64,000 nt of DNA from Saccharofermentans sp. (lineage in GTDB: Bacteria; Bacillota_A; Clostridia; Saccharofermentanales; Saccharofermentanaceae). The number at the start of each line of letters is the position of its first letter. Within the stretch, counting starts at the first letter, position 1. The notes under the pieces were generated by a model, which did not search any database, was not told the DNA's origin, and was given only the letters and a program-made list of their open reading frames with translations. The stretch lies in assembly GCA_024692105.1 (NCBI GenBank), contig JAILMZ010000008.1, forward strand, positions 43,421 through 107,420. The letters are read 5' to 3'. Shown here one piece after another: positions 24,789-34,994 of the stretch. A program made the translations under genes and the position numbers.

Positions 24789-27116
24789 TTAATCGTCTTC
24801 GGAAGTTATAGTCGGAATAAAGTCTCCGATATCGGGGGTAACATTGAACATCTCGACCGAATTATCGTACTGCTCGCCAAAATAAGCGGCCAGGAGCTTC
24901 TTTGCGATAACCGTCGTCGAAGAACCCCACTCACCTTTCTCGACAACGAGAGCGATGGCGACCTGAGGATCATCCTTAGGTGCATAGCAGATAAACAGAC
25001 CGTTGGAATACTCTTTACGGATCTCCTCATAACCCGTCTCAGCAGTACCTGTCTTACATACGATCTCTATCGGAAAATTCTCGAACTGTGTCTGGGCCGT
25101 ACTGCTCCACTTGTATGTACCGGTAACAACGCAGCGCATCGCATTTCGGACAGCCTGGATATTCTCGTCTGCAATGCCAAGGTCGACTGCTTCCGTCTGT
25201 CCCTGATAGAGAATCGAACCGTCACTTGCAACAACACTGTCGATGACATAAGGCGTAACGAGCTTATTTGTAGCGATGCCAGCAGTATATCTGCACAACT
25301 GCATGATCGTAAAACAGTCATCAAACTGTCCGATAGCGGCCTGCGCGGTGTTTGACGGGAACCAGATCTTGTCGTATTCGGATTCGTGCAGGAGCCTTTT
25401 GGTCTCACGGCTGGACATAACGCCCGATATCTCGCCCGGAAGGTCTATTCCCGTCTTTACTCCGAGGCCAAACTTATATGCCATCTCAGATATGCTGTCG
25501 ATACCAGTATCAACGCCTAAGAGCATGAAATAGATATTGCAGGATGTAGCCATCGCGCTGTTGAGATCGAGCGGACCGTGACCGCTGTCCTTGAACTCGA
25601 GGCATTTGAATATCCATCCTCCGATATCGATAGGGCTCGTACAGGTATACGTATTGTAACCAGGCGTAATGACGCCGTCTTCAAGTGCGGCAAGCGCGGT
25701 AATGGGCTTGAATGTTGATCCCGGAGCATACATGGACATTATGGCTCTGTTCCAAAGCGGAAGATCGGCAGCCGTTATTTCCTCGTATTCGTCGATACCG
25801 AGATAGTACTTAACCTGCTCGGCAGCCTGCTCATCACCATAGTTTGCAAGGATAAAATCGTTAGGATCGTAGTTCGGATAAGAACCCATCGCAAGGATCG
25901 CGCCTGTATTCACGTCCATCATGACGAAAGCGCCGGCACTCGCCGTGGCATAACCCTTCTGTTCAAGAGCCTCAGCGGCCTGAGCTTCGTTGATATAATC
26001 CTTAAGAGCTTCGGTTCCGACTTCCTGCAACTTGGAATCTATTGTCAGATATACGGTTGCACCCGCTTCAGGCTCGACGCCGTATTCAGATGATACAAAC
26101 ATTCCCTCTTCACCGTATGCGGTCCAGACATTATAAGGTGATATGCCGCTCGATCCGTGCAGATAGCGTTCCATCTGCGATTCCACGCCGGATTTGCCGA
26201 CCATATCGCTGCTCGTGTAGCCGAACTGCGCAAGGCTCGAATAGGATTCCTGTGAGATCTTACCGACATATCCCAGGACGTGACAGCAGTACAGCGCCTC
26301 AGGAGAATATGTCCTTGCATATTCAACACCTGTAACGATGCCCATAAAATGGTAATTCTGCTCGTTAAGCATTGTTATGAGACTGTCCGGGACATCCGTA
26401 GCGATTATGACCGGAGTTCCCTTAAGGAATGACCAGTTATCCTGGAATATCTGATATCTTATCCTGATGATCCTGTAAGCCTCATCGTCCGTATAACTCG
26501 TATCAAGGCCGAACTTCTGGCGCAGATACAGGAAGAATACTTCAGGATCGGTCTTAACGTAATTATCCGTAAAAGTGACTATAACGCCCTGAGAATAGTC
26601 TTCAAGTGCAAACAGATTGGAATCCGTCTGCCACAATTTGATCTTCTCTTCGTCCAGCAGGAATCTGGGCTCGGGATCCATAACGAAATACTGGTCAAGA
26701 CCGCTGATGCTTATGCAGTAATACTCGTCGAACAAATAACTGAGCTCAAGACAGAGTTCATTGAGTTCGTCGTCGTCAAGATAGGCATTTGCAAGCATTA
26801 CCGTGTTGTATTTGACCGTGGATGCAAGGACAACGCCGTTACAATCGACGATATCTCCCCTCGGTGCCTGGCTTACGTACTCTCTTGCGATACCTGAAGT
26901 ACTTTCAGAGATCGTGTTCTGATAATCCGAGAACTGCAGTTTGACTGTCATGCAAAGGATGACAACGCCGAAAACGCTGAAAATGGCGGCCAGAACAAGA
27001 TACCTGTTAGTGACTATACCCTTAAGAAGAGGGAAAAAACCTTCCTTCTTCTCATCACCGGAAACGTGATTCCGGTCAAATGCTCCATAATCACCATTCT
27101 TCAGATCCGAAGCCAT
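24789..27116 (-). CDS. mrdA: Class B penicillin-binding protein 2 (elongation transpeptidase)
   Basis: A septum-independent wall-synthesis transpeptidase of the Rod complex. One membrane helix lies near residues 37-58, then the dimerisation domain, then the penicillin-binding domain with SxxK in APGSTFKP, SxN in ATSCNIYF and KTG in CKTGTAETG. 775 residues. Its ATG overlaps mreD by 16 bases. Together with mreC and mreD it forms the lateral-wall operon; mreB is not next to it. Intact, with no low-affinity signatures that I can judge. Confidence 0.92.
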   Translation of the reverse strand: MASDLKNGDYGAFDRNHVSGDEKKEGFFPLLKGIVTNRYLVLAAIFSVFGVVILCMTVKLQFSDYQNTISESTSGIAREYVSQAPRGDIVDCNGVVLASTVKYNTVMLANAYLDDDELNELCLELSYLFDEYYCISISGLDQYFVMDPEPRFLLDEEKIKLWQTDSNLFALEDYSQGVIVTFTDNYVKTDPEVFFLYLRQKFGLDTSYTDDEAYRIIRIRYQIFQDNWSFLKGTPVIIATDVPDSLITMLNEQNYHFMGIVTGVEYARTYSPEALYCCHVLGYVGKISQESYSSLAQFGYTSSDMVGKSGVESQMERYLHGSSGISPYNVWTAYGEEGMFVSSEYGVEPEAGATVYLTIDSKLQEVGTEALKDYINEAQAAEALEQKGYATASAGAFVMMDVNTGAILAMGSYPNYDPNDFILANYGDEQAAEQVKYYLGIDEYEEITAADLPLWNRAIMSMYAPGSTFKPITALAALEDGVITPGYNTYTCTSPIDIGGWIFKCLEFKDSGHGPLDLNSAMATSCNIYFMLLGVDTGIDSISEMAYKFGLGVKTGIDLPGEISGVMSSRETKRLLHESEYDKIWFPSNTAQAAIGQFDDCFTIMQLCRYTAGIATNKLVTPYVIDSVVASDGSILYQGQTEAVDLGIADENIQAVRNAMRCVVTGTYKWSSTAQTQFENFPIEIVCKTGTAETGYEEIRKEYSNGLFICYAPKDDPQVAIALVVEKGEWGSSTTVIAKKLLAAYFGEQYDNSVEMFNVTPDIGDFIPTITSEDD

Positions 27117-27724
27117 GAACTTTCTCCGTATGATTCGATAACATCATCATCTTTATTGTTGCCGTATTTGGGGTTGTACGGGCCCAGGAATCTGAGCAAT
27201 AACAGTATCGGCACAGCCGCGATCAGATTTACCAGGAGTTGCGGGAGCAGTGAATCAAGGATTACATCCATAACACCTACACTGTACATACCATTAGCAA
27301 GCACCTTTATCCAAACAAAAGCAACTATATGACCGAAAATCTTATATATGAGCGTGGCCGCAACCACTGCAAGGAAAGCAAAAGGAATGCTCCTGTGCAT
27401 CTTTTTCGTGAAAAAAGACGACCCGAAAGAACCTGCCAGGAACAACACAAGCGCACCTATACCGACAGTAACCTGAACGTTACCGTCAAGTCCCACGACA
27501 GCAGGCGAAGCAAAACAATCCCTTACGATGCCGGTAATGATGCCTATCACCGCACCATCGGCAAACCCGAAGAAATAACCTGTAAGAACAACAAAAACGA
27601 ACATCAGATCCGCTATCTGTCCCCTGAAGCTCATGGTATCGGGAAACGATACCTGCAGACAGGCAAACAGCAGTATATAAACTGTGTAAACGATTACTTT
27701 TCTGACGGTAACATGCATATCCAT
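27101..27724 (-). CDS. mreD: Rod-shape-determining membrane protein MreD
   Basis: A 207-residue polytopic protein with five to six hydrophobic helices, including LLFACLQVSFPDTM and a GYFFGFADGAVIGIITGIVRD segment typical of MreD. The ATG overlaps the mreC stop by one base (TGATG). Identification rests on hydropathy, the short motif and its place between mreC and mrdA. Confidence 0.88.
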   Translation of the reverse strand: MDMHVTVRKVIVYTVYILLFACLQVSFPDTMSFRGQIADLMFVFVVLTGYFFGFADGAVIGIITGIVRDCFASPAVVGLDGNVQVTVGIGALVLFLAGSFGSSFFTKKMHRSIPFAFLAVVAATLIYKIFGHIVAFVWIKVLANGMYSVGVMDVILDSLLPQLLVNLIAAVPILLLLRFLGPYNPKYGNNKDDDVIESYGESSWLRI

Positions 27725-28599
27725 CAGGTGCCTGCTTCCGTCTCAACCGTGGTCTCTTCTTCGTACGGGATCATGACGAATACGTCTTTCAGATCCTTAA
27801 TGCTCGAATAAGGCTGCAATGTCGCAGTGACATTCAGCGGATTCGAGTTATCGACTTCAACTATCGTTCCAACAGGAATACCTGCCGGGAACAGACCGCC
27901 GTCACCTGAAGTCACTATCTCGGTACCGGGCTCGAGAACGGCCTTGTCCGATATGTTGGTAACAATACAAAGGCCGGAATTCTTAAGAGCAGCATCTCCG
28001 CTGACGAGCATTGTGGCACCATTGACCTCGTTGACTTTGCAGGCAACGGAGAAACCTTCATGAAGCAGCGGAAGGACTTTCGAATTGGAATCCGAAGTCT
28101 CGATAACGCGACCGACGAGATTCATGTTTACATCGACGACCGGATAGGAATCGCCTTCAGCCAATACGATTCCGTCAGTTGCTCCAGCGGCTATCGTAAT
28201 AACAGAGAACCATTCGTCAGCTTCTCTGGATGTGATCGAAGCTCCGTAGATATCGTAATTGCTGAAAGTATCGCGGATCTTGAAGGCATCTTTGAGTTCT
28301 TCGTATCTTATGGCTGCCTCTTCGTTCTGGGTAAGCTGATACTGAAGATCGGCAATCTGATCCTTGAGGTCTTCGTTTTCCTGCCTGATCGCCATACCGT
28401 CCGTGAGAGCTGCCCAGAAATCAAACAGTGTATCGCCGGCCATCTTAACGAATGACTGTACAGGGTTAGCTATCGCGGAGATCGGTATCTTAAGGAAGGC
28501 GAGCGGGCTTCCGGGAATAAGACTCAGTACGATGCCTGAGATGATCAGGATCGATGTCGCAGACACTATGAACCATTTTGCCGTTAAGATCTTCTTCAA
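27724..28599 (-). CDS. mreC: Rod-shape-determining protein MreC
   Basis: An extracytoplasmic scaffold of the elongation complex. An N-terminal membrane helix (about 11-30) is followed by a coiled coil (RQENEDLKDQIADLQYQL) and the beta-rich domain with GASITSREADEWF, VIETSDSNSKVLPL and VTSGDGGLFPAGIPVG. The start is TTG with GGCGGTG roughly ten bases upstream. 291 residues. An SEC-C protein precedes it, not mreB. Confidence 0.9.
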   Translation of the reverse strand: MKKILTAKWFIVSATSILIISGIVLSLIPGSPLAFLKIPISAIANPVQSFVKMAGDTLFDFWAALTDGMAIRQENEDLKDQIADLQYQLTQNEEAAIRYEELKDAFKIRDTFSNYDIYGASITSREADEWFSVITIAAGATDGIVLAEGDSYPVVDVNMNLVGRVIETSDSNSKVLPLLHEGFSVACKVNEVNGATMLVSGDAALKNSGLCIVTNISDKAVLEPGTEIVTSGDGGLFPAGIPVGTIVEVDNSNPLNVTATLQPYSSIKDLKDVFVMIPYEEETTVETEAGT

Positions 28600-28623
28600 A
28601 ACAGCTCACACCGCCTTTACAGA

Positions 28624-29148
28624 TCAGCTCTTCTTACCGCAGCAATTCTTATACTTCTTACCTGAACCGCAAGGGCAGGGATCGTTTCTTCCGATCTTGT
28701 CGGAATGTGCGATGTTTGCATCGCGATATGCTCTTGTGATCTCAGCCATCTTCTCATCTGTAAGAATGGTCTTCCAGAAAGGGATATTGTAGAGCCAGTC
28801 AGCCTTTGCATCCCTCATATTGTAGTAAAGTTTCTCGTAATCGATAACGAGCTTGATGTCAGAATCATCAACAACTGATTCAAGATCAAGGTCATCGGCA
28901 TTTGTAAGGCTGGACTTGATACCATCGAGGAAACCTACGAAGATATCCATCGTATCGTCGGTAAAACCGAGCTTGAGAGCCATATCCTTAGCCTTTCCCT
29001 CGAGGAACTGGCTGTTATCGGGATATGCAGAGAGGATTATCTCGTATGCATTCTTCTCCATGGCATAGTAACGCTTTACATACTCAACATATGCCTGCTG
29101 GTTGGAATTGTCCTCAGATAACTGTATCCATGTCTTATAGTAACTCAT
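28624..29148 (-). CDS. SEC-C zinc-motif protein of unknown function
   Basis: 174 residues, mostly helical, ending in [20 protein letters not shown], the same zinc-binding motif that ends SecA in this window. The N-terminal part ([34 protein letters not shown]) is that of a recurrent Clostridia family known by its SEC-C tail. The ATG at 29148 has GGAGG ten bases upstream. It is 24 bases upstream of mreC and 21 bases downstream of icd. Probably a protein- or nucleic-acid-binding adaptor; the function is not known. Confidence 0.75.
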   Translation of the reverse strand: MSYYKTWIQLSEDNSNQQAYVEYVKRYYAMEKNAYEIILSAYPDNSQFLEGKAKDMALKLGFTDDTMDIFVGFLDGIKSSLTNADDLDLESVVDDSDIKLVIDYEKLYYNMRDAKADWLYNIPFWKTILTDEKMAEITRAYRDANIAHSDKIGRNDPCPCGSGKKYKNCCGKKS

Positions 29149-29169
29149 ATTCAAATATCCTCCGTTATA

Positions 29170-30372
29170 TCAAAGTCTGTCTCTGACAGCTGTTAAGAAT
29201 TCTTCTGTGTTAACGATCTGCTTATCCGGTTTATCAAGGAGCGAAGCGAGATCACCTGTAATTATACCTGATTCGATAGTCGCAATTGCGGCATTCTCGA
29301 GACGGTCAGCAAAATCGACCAGATCTCCGAGGCCGTCAAGTTCGCCTCTCTTGCGGAGAGCGCCTGACCATGCAAAGAGCGTTGCCATCGGGTTTGTGGA
29401 TGTCTTCTCGCCCTTAAGGTATCTGTAGTAGTGTCTTGTAACGGTGCCGTGAGCAGCCTCATACTCGTAGATTCCGTCAGGTGATACGAGCACGGATGTC
29501 ATCATGGCAAGAGAACCGGATGCGGATGCGAGCATGTCACTCATGACATCGCCGTCATAGTTCTTGCAGGCCCAGACAAAACCGCCCTCCGAACGCATGA
29601 CTCTTGCAACGGCGTCATCGATCAGAGTATAGAAATATGTGATGCCTGCAGCTTCGAACTTCGCCTTGTACTCATTCTCATAGATCTCGGCGAAAATATC
29701 CTTGAAGCGGTGGTCGTATGTTTTGGAGATAGTATCCTTTGTAGCGAACCAGAGGTCCTGCTTTACGCCGAGAGCATAGTTGAAACATGCTCTTGCAAAA
29801 GCCGAGATCGACTTATCCGTGTTATACATACCCTGCAGAACACCCGGATCAGTGTACTCAAACACTGTCTTGCTCTCTTTTCTTCCGTCAGGATATGTGA
29901 CGACAAGTTCAGCCCTTGCGGCACCGTCGATCCTGAGTTCGGAATTCTTATATACATCGCCGTAAGCGTGACGCGCAATGGTAATGGGCTTTTTCCAGCA
30001 AGATACGAACGGCTGGATGCCGTTGATAAGGATGGGAGCTCTGAACACGGTTCCGTCGAGCATTGCTCTGATAGTTCCGTTGGGGCTCTTCCACATATTT
30101 GAGAGATTATACTCAGTCATACGCTGAGCGTTGGGTGTGATCGTAGCGCATTTAACTGCTACACCCAGTTCCTTGGTCTTCTCAGCCGCATCAACAGTAA
30201 CCTGATCTTTGGTTGCTTCGCGGTTCTCAAGACCTAAGTCGAAATACTCTGTCTTAAGATCAACATACGGATCGATAACGATCTCTTTGATCTGCTTCCA
30301 GATAATCCTTGTCATCTCATCGCCGTCCATCTCGACGAGCGGTGTCTTCATTGCAATCTTTGCCATGCTCAT
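29170..30372 (-). CDS. icd: NADP-dependent isocitrate dehydrogenase
   Basis: Oxidatively decarboxylates isocitrate to 2-oxoglutarate. The 400-residue enzyme is of the eukaryote-like subfamily: EMDGDEMTRIIW at the N-terminus, the substrate loop SNMWKSPNGTIRAMLDGTVF, IDDAVARVMRSEGGFVWACKN and EAAHGTVTRHY, here shown in part. ATG with GGAG five bases upstream. It has its own promoter. In Clostridia without a full TCA cycle it would supply 2-oxoglutarate for glutamate synthesis. Confidence 0.94.
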   Translation of the reverse strand: MSMAKIAMKTPLVEMDGDEMTRIIWKQIKEIVIDPYVDLKTEYFDLGLENREATKDQVTVDAAEKTKELGVAVKCATITPNAQRMTEYNLSNMWKSPNGTIRAMLDGTVFRAPILINGIQPFVSCWKKPITIARHAYGDVYKNSELRIDGAARAELVVTYPDGRKESKTVFEYTDPGVLQGMYNTDKSISAFARACFNYALGVKQDLWFATKDTISKTYDHRFKDIFAEIYENEYKAKFEAAGITYFYTLIDDAVARVMRSEGGFVWACKNYDGDVMSDMLASASGSLAMMTSVLVSPDGIYEYEAAHGTVTRHYYRYLKGEKTSTNPMATLFAWSGALRKRGELDGLGDLVDFADRLENAAIATIESGIITGDLASLLDKPDKQIVNTEEFLTAVRDRL

Positions 30373-30401
30373 AATTTCTCCATTATTAGAATAACCATAC
30401 G

Positions 30402-30430
30402 ATTTTAAGGCATCGGCCCGATATCGTCAA
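30402..30430 (-). promoter_or_regulatory. Promoter of icd
   Basis: Minus-strand TTGACG (30425-30430) and TAAAAT (30402-30407) are exactly 17 bases apart, starting six bases after the holA stop and about 30 bases upstream of the icd ATG. Confidence 0.65.
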
Positions 30431-30435
30431 ATGCC

Positions 30436-31470
30436 TCAGGATCTGCTCGATGCTTTTACGATGATCGTCTCCAGGCTCGTGCGTTCGTCGATCAGTCCGT
30501 GCTTAATGTCGCTGTCTTGCCTGACAGCTTCAAGATATAGCCCCAGAAGCCTTTCCATATCGAATCCTCTTGCCTGTCTTACGAGTTTTTCAGCGACAAA
30601 ATCCATTATCCCCAGCCTTGAAGCAAGTTCTCTGCTGTCTCCTATATCCTTGGCACATATCAGTCTCTTAAGATGGTTCATGAATGTGACACGGATAACA
30701 ATGACCGGCTGTTTGGTGATGATCAGCGTATTAAGGGTATCCAGAGCGGCCTCCGCCCTTCCGGTACCGCATGCATCCATTATGCTGAATACTTTTCCGC
30801 TCAGATCAGGCGGACAGCAGCTCTCGACGATATCGAGATCGACCGAGGTAATGCCTGCACCTTTGCAATACAAAGACATCTTGTTTATCTCGTTTGCCAG
30901 CATATTGAGCGACATGGAACATCTGACCGCCATCGAGGCCGCAACCTCCGATGTAATGCTTATCCCTGCTTTACCCAGCCTCTTTGCTACCCATCCGGCA
31001 AGCTGTTCTTCAGTCATGGGAGAGCACAAACATACCGTTCCCTTGGAAAGGAATTCCTTGAAAGGTTTCTTCCTGCAGTCCATCTTCTCTTCCAGGAAGA
31101 TCAAGATGGCAGAATCCGGGACATTACTGATGAGATCCGTAAACTTCTCGGTAACCTCTCCTGAGAATAGCCCTGAATCGCGTACGATCACCAGTTTCTT
31201 CTCAGATATCCACGGCGGAGAAGCCAGCATCTCCTCAATGCTATCGATGCTTATCTTCGGTCCAGATCTTCCGTCAAGGTAACAGACATCCATCTGTTCG
31301 GATCCCGGTGAGATGAACTTCGATCTGAGCACATTTACCGCGCTCTCAAAGAAATAAGTCTCTTCACCATATAAAAGGGCAAGATTGACACTGCCCGCAT
31401 CAGTCTTGAGCTTTGCAAAGAAGTCTTTACTTGTCAGAACTCCCTTGGGAGGTGCCTTTTGCTTTGCCAT
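30436..31470 (-). CDS. holA: DNA polymerase III delta subunit
   Basis: A clamp-loader subunit that opens the sliding clamp. The 344-residue protein shows the family pattern: LALLYGEETYFFESAV near the start, KKLVIVRDSGLF, ILIFLEEKMDCRKK and the long helical C-terminus with RVTFMNHLKRLI. I use the ATG at 31470 (MAKQKAPPK) with GGCGG upstream; a longer start would overlap the lysozyme gene. It follows the lysozyme stop by one base. Confidence 0.86.
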   Translation of the reverse strand: MAKQKAPPKGVLTSKDFFAKLKTDAGSVNLALLYGEETYFFESAVNVLRSKFISPGSEQMDVCYLDGRSGPKISIDSIEEMLASPPWISEKKLVIVRDSGLFSGEVTEKFTDLISNVPDSAILIFLEEKMDCRKKPFKEFLSKGTVCLCSPMTEEQLAGWVAKRLGKAGISITSEVAASMAVRCSMSLNMLANEINKMSLYCKGAGITSVDLDIVESCCPPDLSGKVFSIMDACGTGRAEAALDTLNTLIITKQPVIVIRVTFMNHLKRLICAKDIGDSRELASRLGIMDFVAEKLVRQARGFDMERLLGLYLEAVRQDSDIKHGLIDERTSLETIIVKASSRS

Positions 31471-31471
31471 A

Positions 31472-32593
31472 TCAACCGCCGTAATAAATATCGAGATCAA
31501 CGGGACCGTCTATTCCGTCAATGTTGCCGAAGCAGCTTACCTGCCACATTACGTAATCTCCCTCATAGCTGCTCTTATAATCATCCTTGCTGATATAGTG
31601 AGCAAGCCATACGGTCTCATCTTCAGGCTGCCAGATGGCCTCCAGATAGTACTTGCTCGAATAGAGCATTGCATCATAACCGTACTTGGACAGCTCATCC
31701 TTAAAGGCCTGATAGAGTTCCCTCAGATCCGCCATACTGAGATTATACTGCTGAAAATTGGAAAATCTCTCCCAATCGAATACAACAGGGAAATCAAGTT
31801 CCTCACCGTTAAGCAGTTCGCAGAGCGCATCAGTCTGTTCCCTGACTTGTTCCTCGGTGTTCGCAAAGGTGTAGATGTACACGCCGACCTTAAGTCCGGC
31901 TTCCTTCGCCTCGACAATATTCTTCTTGAACTTATCGTCTATGAGAAGCTCGCCCTTGTAATAGACCATCGCCCTCATGATGACAAAATCACAGCCTGCG
32001 GTCTTCATCTTCTCGAAATCAACATCTCCCTGATACTTGGAGATATCAACTCCGAACATGACTTTTCCGTCATCATACTTTGTGATAAGGTCGGAAAAAT
32101 AGTAGTAATCGATAACATTATCCGAGCCGTCATCAACATCATCTGACGGTGGCAGTGGCTCGATAACCTTTACATTTATGCTCTTTGAAGTTGTGTTGCC
32201 GGCATCGTCAGTTAGGACAACGGTCAGCGGGTACTCTCCGACCGTCGATGCATTGACTTCGCCGTCTACGGCAATATCAACGCTGCTGTCATAATCGTCG
32301 ATATAACTAATATAATTGCCGACATCAAAATCAGTGCCGGTCTCTACCGTAATATTATCAGGAGCCTCAAGCCACAACGGAGCCGATGTATCGGCTTCTT
32401 CCTCCGTGGTATCAGTTGTCTCTTCTTCCGAAACTGATGTCGCAGCCTCAGAAGACTCTTCCCCGGTCGTTTCTTCTTCCGTAACTTCCGATTCGGTTGT
32501 TGCTTCCGTTTCTTCAGGCTTTGCCGTACAAGACACAGAACAGAATATGCAAACGGCGGTCAGTGCAACTGCTAATTCTTTACTTATTTTCAT
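31472..32593 (-). CDS. Secreted or lipid-anchored GH25 lysozyme with an Ig-like domain
   Basis: A muramidase that cleaves peptidoglycan between MurNAc and GlcNAc. A signal peptide ends near Cys22 (SVSC, an imperfect lipobox). A Thr/Glu-rich linker (about 25-70) leads to a bacterial Ig-like domain of DUF5011 type (PDNITVETGTDFDV), then the GH25 domain with GVDISKYQGDVDF and the catalytic FDWERF. 373 residues from the ATG at 32593, with AGGA seven bases upstream. Its presence in front of holA appears accidental. Confidence 0.88.
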   Translation of the reverse strand: MKISKELAVALTAVCIFCSVSCTAKPEETEATTESEVTEEETTGEESSEAATSVSEEETTDTTEEEADTSAPLWLEAPDNITVETGTDFDVGNYISYIDDYDSSVDIAVDGEVNASTVGEYPLTVVLTDDAGNTTSKSINVKVIEPLPPSDDVDDGSDNVIDYYYFSDLITKYDDGKVMFGVDISKYQGDVDFEKMKTAGCDFVIMRAMVYYKGELLIDDKFKKNIVEAKEAGLKVGVYIYTFANTEEQVREQTDALCELLNGEELDFPVVFDWERFSNFQQYNLSMADLRELYQAFKDELSKYGYDAMLYSSKYYLEAIWQPEDETVWLAHYISKDDYKSSYEGDYVMWQVSCFGNIDGIDGPVDLDIYYGG

Positions 32594-32612
32594 ATAAAGT
32601 TCCTCGTGCACT

Positions 32613-32640
32613 AGTATATCAAATATCTCTTTCTTTTCAG
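32613..32640 (-). promoter_or_regulatory. Candidate promoter of the GH25-holA pair
   Basis: Minus-strand CTGAAA (32635-32640) and TATACT (32613-32618) are 16 bases apart, about 20 bases upstream of the lysozyme ATG. The -35 is only four of six to consensus. Confidence 0.4.
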
Positions 32641-32656
32641 TGCTAATTTGAGGTAA

Positions 32657-34921
32657 TTACCCGATACCCAAGATCACGGCGCCGTCAGTATCTGTCCTAT
32701 ATATCTCACATCCGCAGTTTTCAAGCCTGACAAGGCATTCTTCCGTCGGATGCCCGTAGAAATTGTTCTTCCCGACAGATATGACTGCGATCTCAGGTGT
32801 TGTTGCTTCAAGAAAGTCTTCTGAAGTGGAGTATTTCGAGCCGTGATGTGCAACTTTGAGGATGTCGCAGTCGGAAAGAACCCCTTCCTGTAGGAGTTCC
32901 TGTTCTGTTTCGGTGCCAATATCACCCGTAAAAAGAACCGTCTTTCCTCCTGATTCGAGCACCATCACAAGACTGTCGGCATTTCCTCCGCCGGCAGCCT
33001 GTTTGGGCGCGATCACTTTAAGCTCCACGCCTTCGCCCAAAACAAACACCTGTCCGCAAGGAACCTTGGTACATGCCGAAAGGAACATATCTTCCTCTCC
33101 TTCCCGAAACGGGACCGCATCCAAAAAATCTTTAACATCATCGTCTTCTCCGGTAAAGGCAGTATAAACCGTATTTATCCTGCCGCCTGCATAGAGCGCT
33201 GCTATGCCTCCTGCGTGATCCGCATCCCAATGGCTCATAAAAGCGTAGTCGACCGAAGCAATCCCGTAATAATCGAGCATGTTACGCACGGTCTTGGCGC
33301 CTTCGTCATAAACACCGGCATCTATCAGACAGGTCTTATCATCCGTAATTATCAGGCAGCAATCCCCCTGTCCCACATCTGCGAAGATGACCTGAACCTT
33401 CGGCCTCGTTAGTATCTCGGCAGTTCTAAACCCGATACATACCGAAAGCATGATACACAAAGGCATTACAAGATGCTTTTTTACAAAGCAGGACGGCAGC
33501 ATGCACAGTCCCGCCAAAGCAAGGAAAGCAATTACCGGGCCGTCTGCTTTTGTAACGGGGATGCCCGCTGATGACACGATTTCAGAGCCTGTCCGTGCAA
33601 GCGAGATCAGCACCCTGAGGCAGAATACCGCAGGTGCATTGATACCCAGGGCAAACCCTGGTATCAGGAACATGCATGCTGTCTGAAGGATGACTGATGA
33701 TGCTATCTGTATCACGATTACCGCAGGATGAACTCTGATGCCCGTAACACTGCAGAAAGGCAGCATCGCCGCAGTTACGGTTAACGCAGGAGCCAGAAGG
33801 TCTGAGACTGTTTTGCTCAAACCGGCTCTCATCAGCTTGTCTTTAACAGGCGGAAGGAATATGAGCAAAGCACCTGCGGCGGCAAAACTGAGTTGAAAAC
33901 CCGAACCTAATGGCGAGAAAGGATCCGCCGTAATCATTATCAGTGCGGCAAGCCCCATGGCAGATGGACCGTCACGTGAGGCAAACGAACACGTGCTCAT
34001 TACGCAGGCTCTGGTAACCGAATCGCTCCAGCCGGTAAACATGCCTATCGCAAGAGCTGCCGAAGCATACACAAATACCGCCTTCTTTCGTCCTGTATGC
34101 ATTGTCTTTAAGATTAAAAGCAATACCAGAAGGAACCCGGCAAAATGAGTACCTGACACGGCCAAAAGATGTGCGCAGTTGGTCAGTCTGAAAGAACGTG
34201 TGAAATCATCATCCAGCAAAGAAGTGTCTCCGGTAAACACAGCGGATGCAACGGCTTTGATGTCAGCATCTCCGGCAGAAAAAGTGTTAAGGAAATACAG
34301 TCTGAGAAGGTATATCTGATAAGAAACAATTCCCGGAAGAGTTTCAAGCGCAGTTCCTTTGCTGATCACGCGGATTTCTTCGGGCCACATTACATAACTG
34401 ATCCCTTTCCTGCGAAGATATTCCGAGTAATCGAATTCTCCCGGATTACCGGGTCTTTCCGGTTCCGACAGTTTCCCTGTAAGCCTGATAACATCCCCCG
34501 TCCCGATCCCTTCAGATGATGGTACATAGACTGCAGCATGAGCGCCGCATTCAAGGCTGCATTCCAGGACAGCAGTGCCGTCAGCTCTGTATTCGATATC
34601 AGATACTTCTGCTCTATATATGCTGTAACCCGTAAAACCGCTGAAAGATGCCAGTCTCGCAGATATGCTGAGACCCGCAAAGACAGCAAGTAAAGCTGTG
34701 ATAAAATAACACAGTAGGATATGCATGTTATCACGGCAGAATGCTACCCCGAAGATAAGCATGAAGCAGGCCGTTATCACCGCCGGAAAGACTGATTCCG
34801 TGTGATAAGTGACAAGGCATGTTATCAGGCAAAGCACCGCAGGGATAATGAGCGGTCTTTGATACAGGATACGCTTTAGTTCCCGTCTTGTTACGGACTT
34901 ATCTTCGATATGAGCATTCAT
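32657..34921 (-). CDS. comEC: DNA uptake channel ComEC
   Basis: The inner-membrane channel for single-stranded DNA in natural transformation. 754 residues: about ten membrane helices around the competence core (LTNCAHLLAVSGTHFAGFLL), with a C-terminal MBL-fold domain with VGQGDCCLIITDDK, SHWDADHAGG and VAHHGSKYSTSEDF. The N-terminal OB-like outside domain precedes the core. The ATG at 34921 has no convincing Shine-Dalgarno; upstream in-frame Met codons are less likely. ComEA does not lie next to it, so whether this strain takes up DNA is open. Confidence 0.9.
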   Translation of the reverse strand: MNAHIEDKSVTRRELKRILYQRPLIIPAVLCLITCLVTYHTESVFPAVITACFMLIFGVAFCRDNMHILLCYFITALLAVFAGLSISARLASFSGFTGYSIYRAEVSDIEYRADGTAVLECSLECGAHAAVYVPSSEGIGTGDVIRLTGKLSEPERPGNPGEFDYSEYLRRKGISYVMWPEEIRVISKGTALETLPGIVSYQIYLLRLYFLNTFSAGDADIKAVASAVFTGDTSLLDDDFTRSFRLTNCAHLLAVSGTHFAGFLLVLLLILKTMHTGRKKAVFVYASAALAIGMFTGWSDSVTRACVMSTCSFASRDGPSAMGLAALIMITADPFSPLGSGFQLSFAAAGALLIFLPPVKDKLMRAGLSKTVSDLLAPALTVTAAMLPFCSVTGIRVHPAVIVIQIASSVILQTACMFLIPGFALGINAPAVFCLRVLISLARTGSEIVSSAGIPVTKADGPVIAFLALAGLCMLPSCFVKKHLVMPLCIMLSVCIGFRTAEILTRPKVQVIFADVGQGDCCLIITDDKTCLIDAGVYDEGAKTVRNMLDYYGIASVDYAFMSHWDADHAGGIAALYAGGRINTVYTAFTGEDDDVKDFLDAVPFREGEEDMFLSACTKVPCGQVFVLGEGVELKVIAPKQAAGGGNADSLVMVLESGGKTVLFTGDIGTETEQELLQEGVLSDCDILKVAHHGSKYSTSEDFLEATTPEIAVISVGKNNFYGHPTEECLVRLENCGCEIYRTDTDGAVILGIG

Positions 34922-34994
34922 AATATATGCTAGACTCGAAGGGCAATAAAAATCACCTTCAAAAACAAGACAAAAACGACAAAGGAAAGATACG

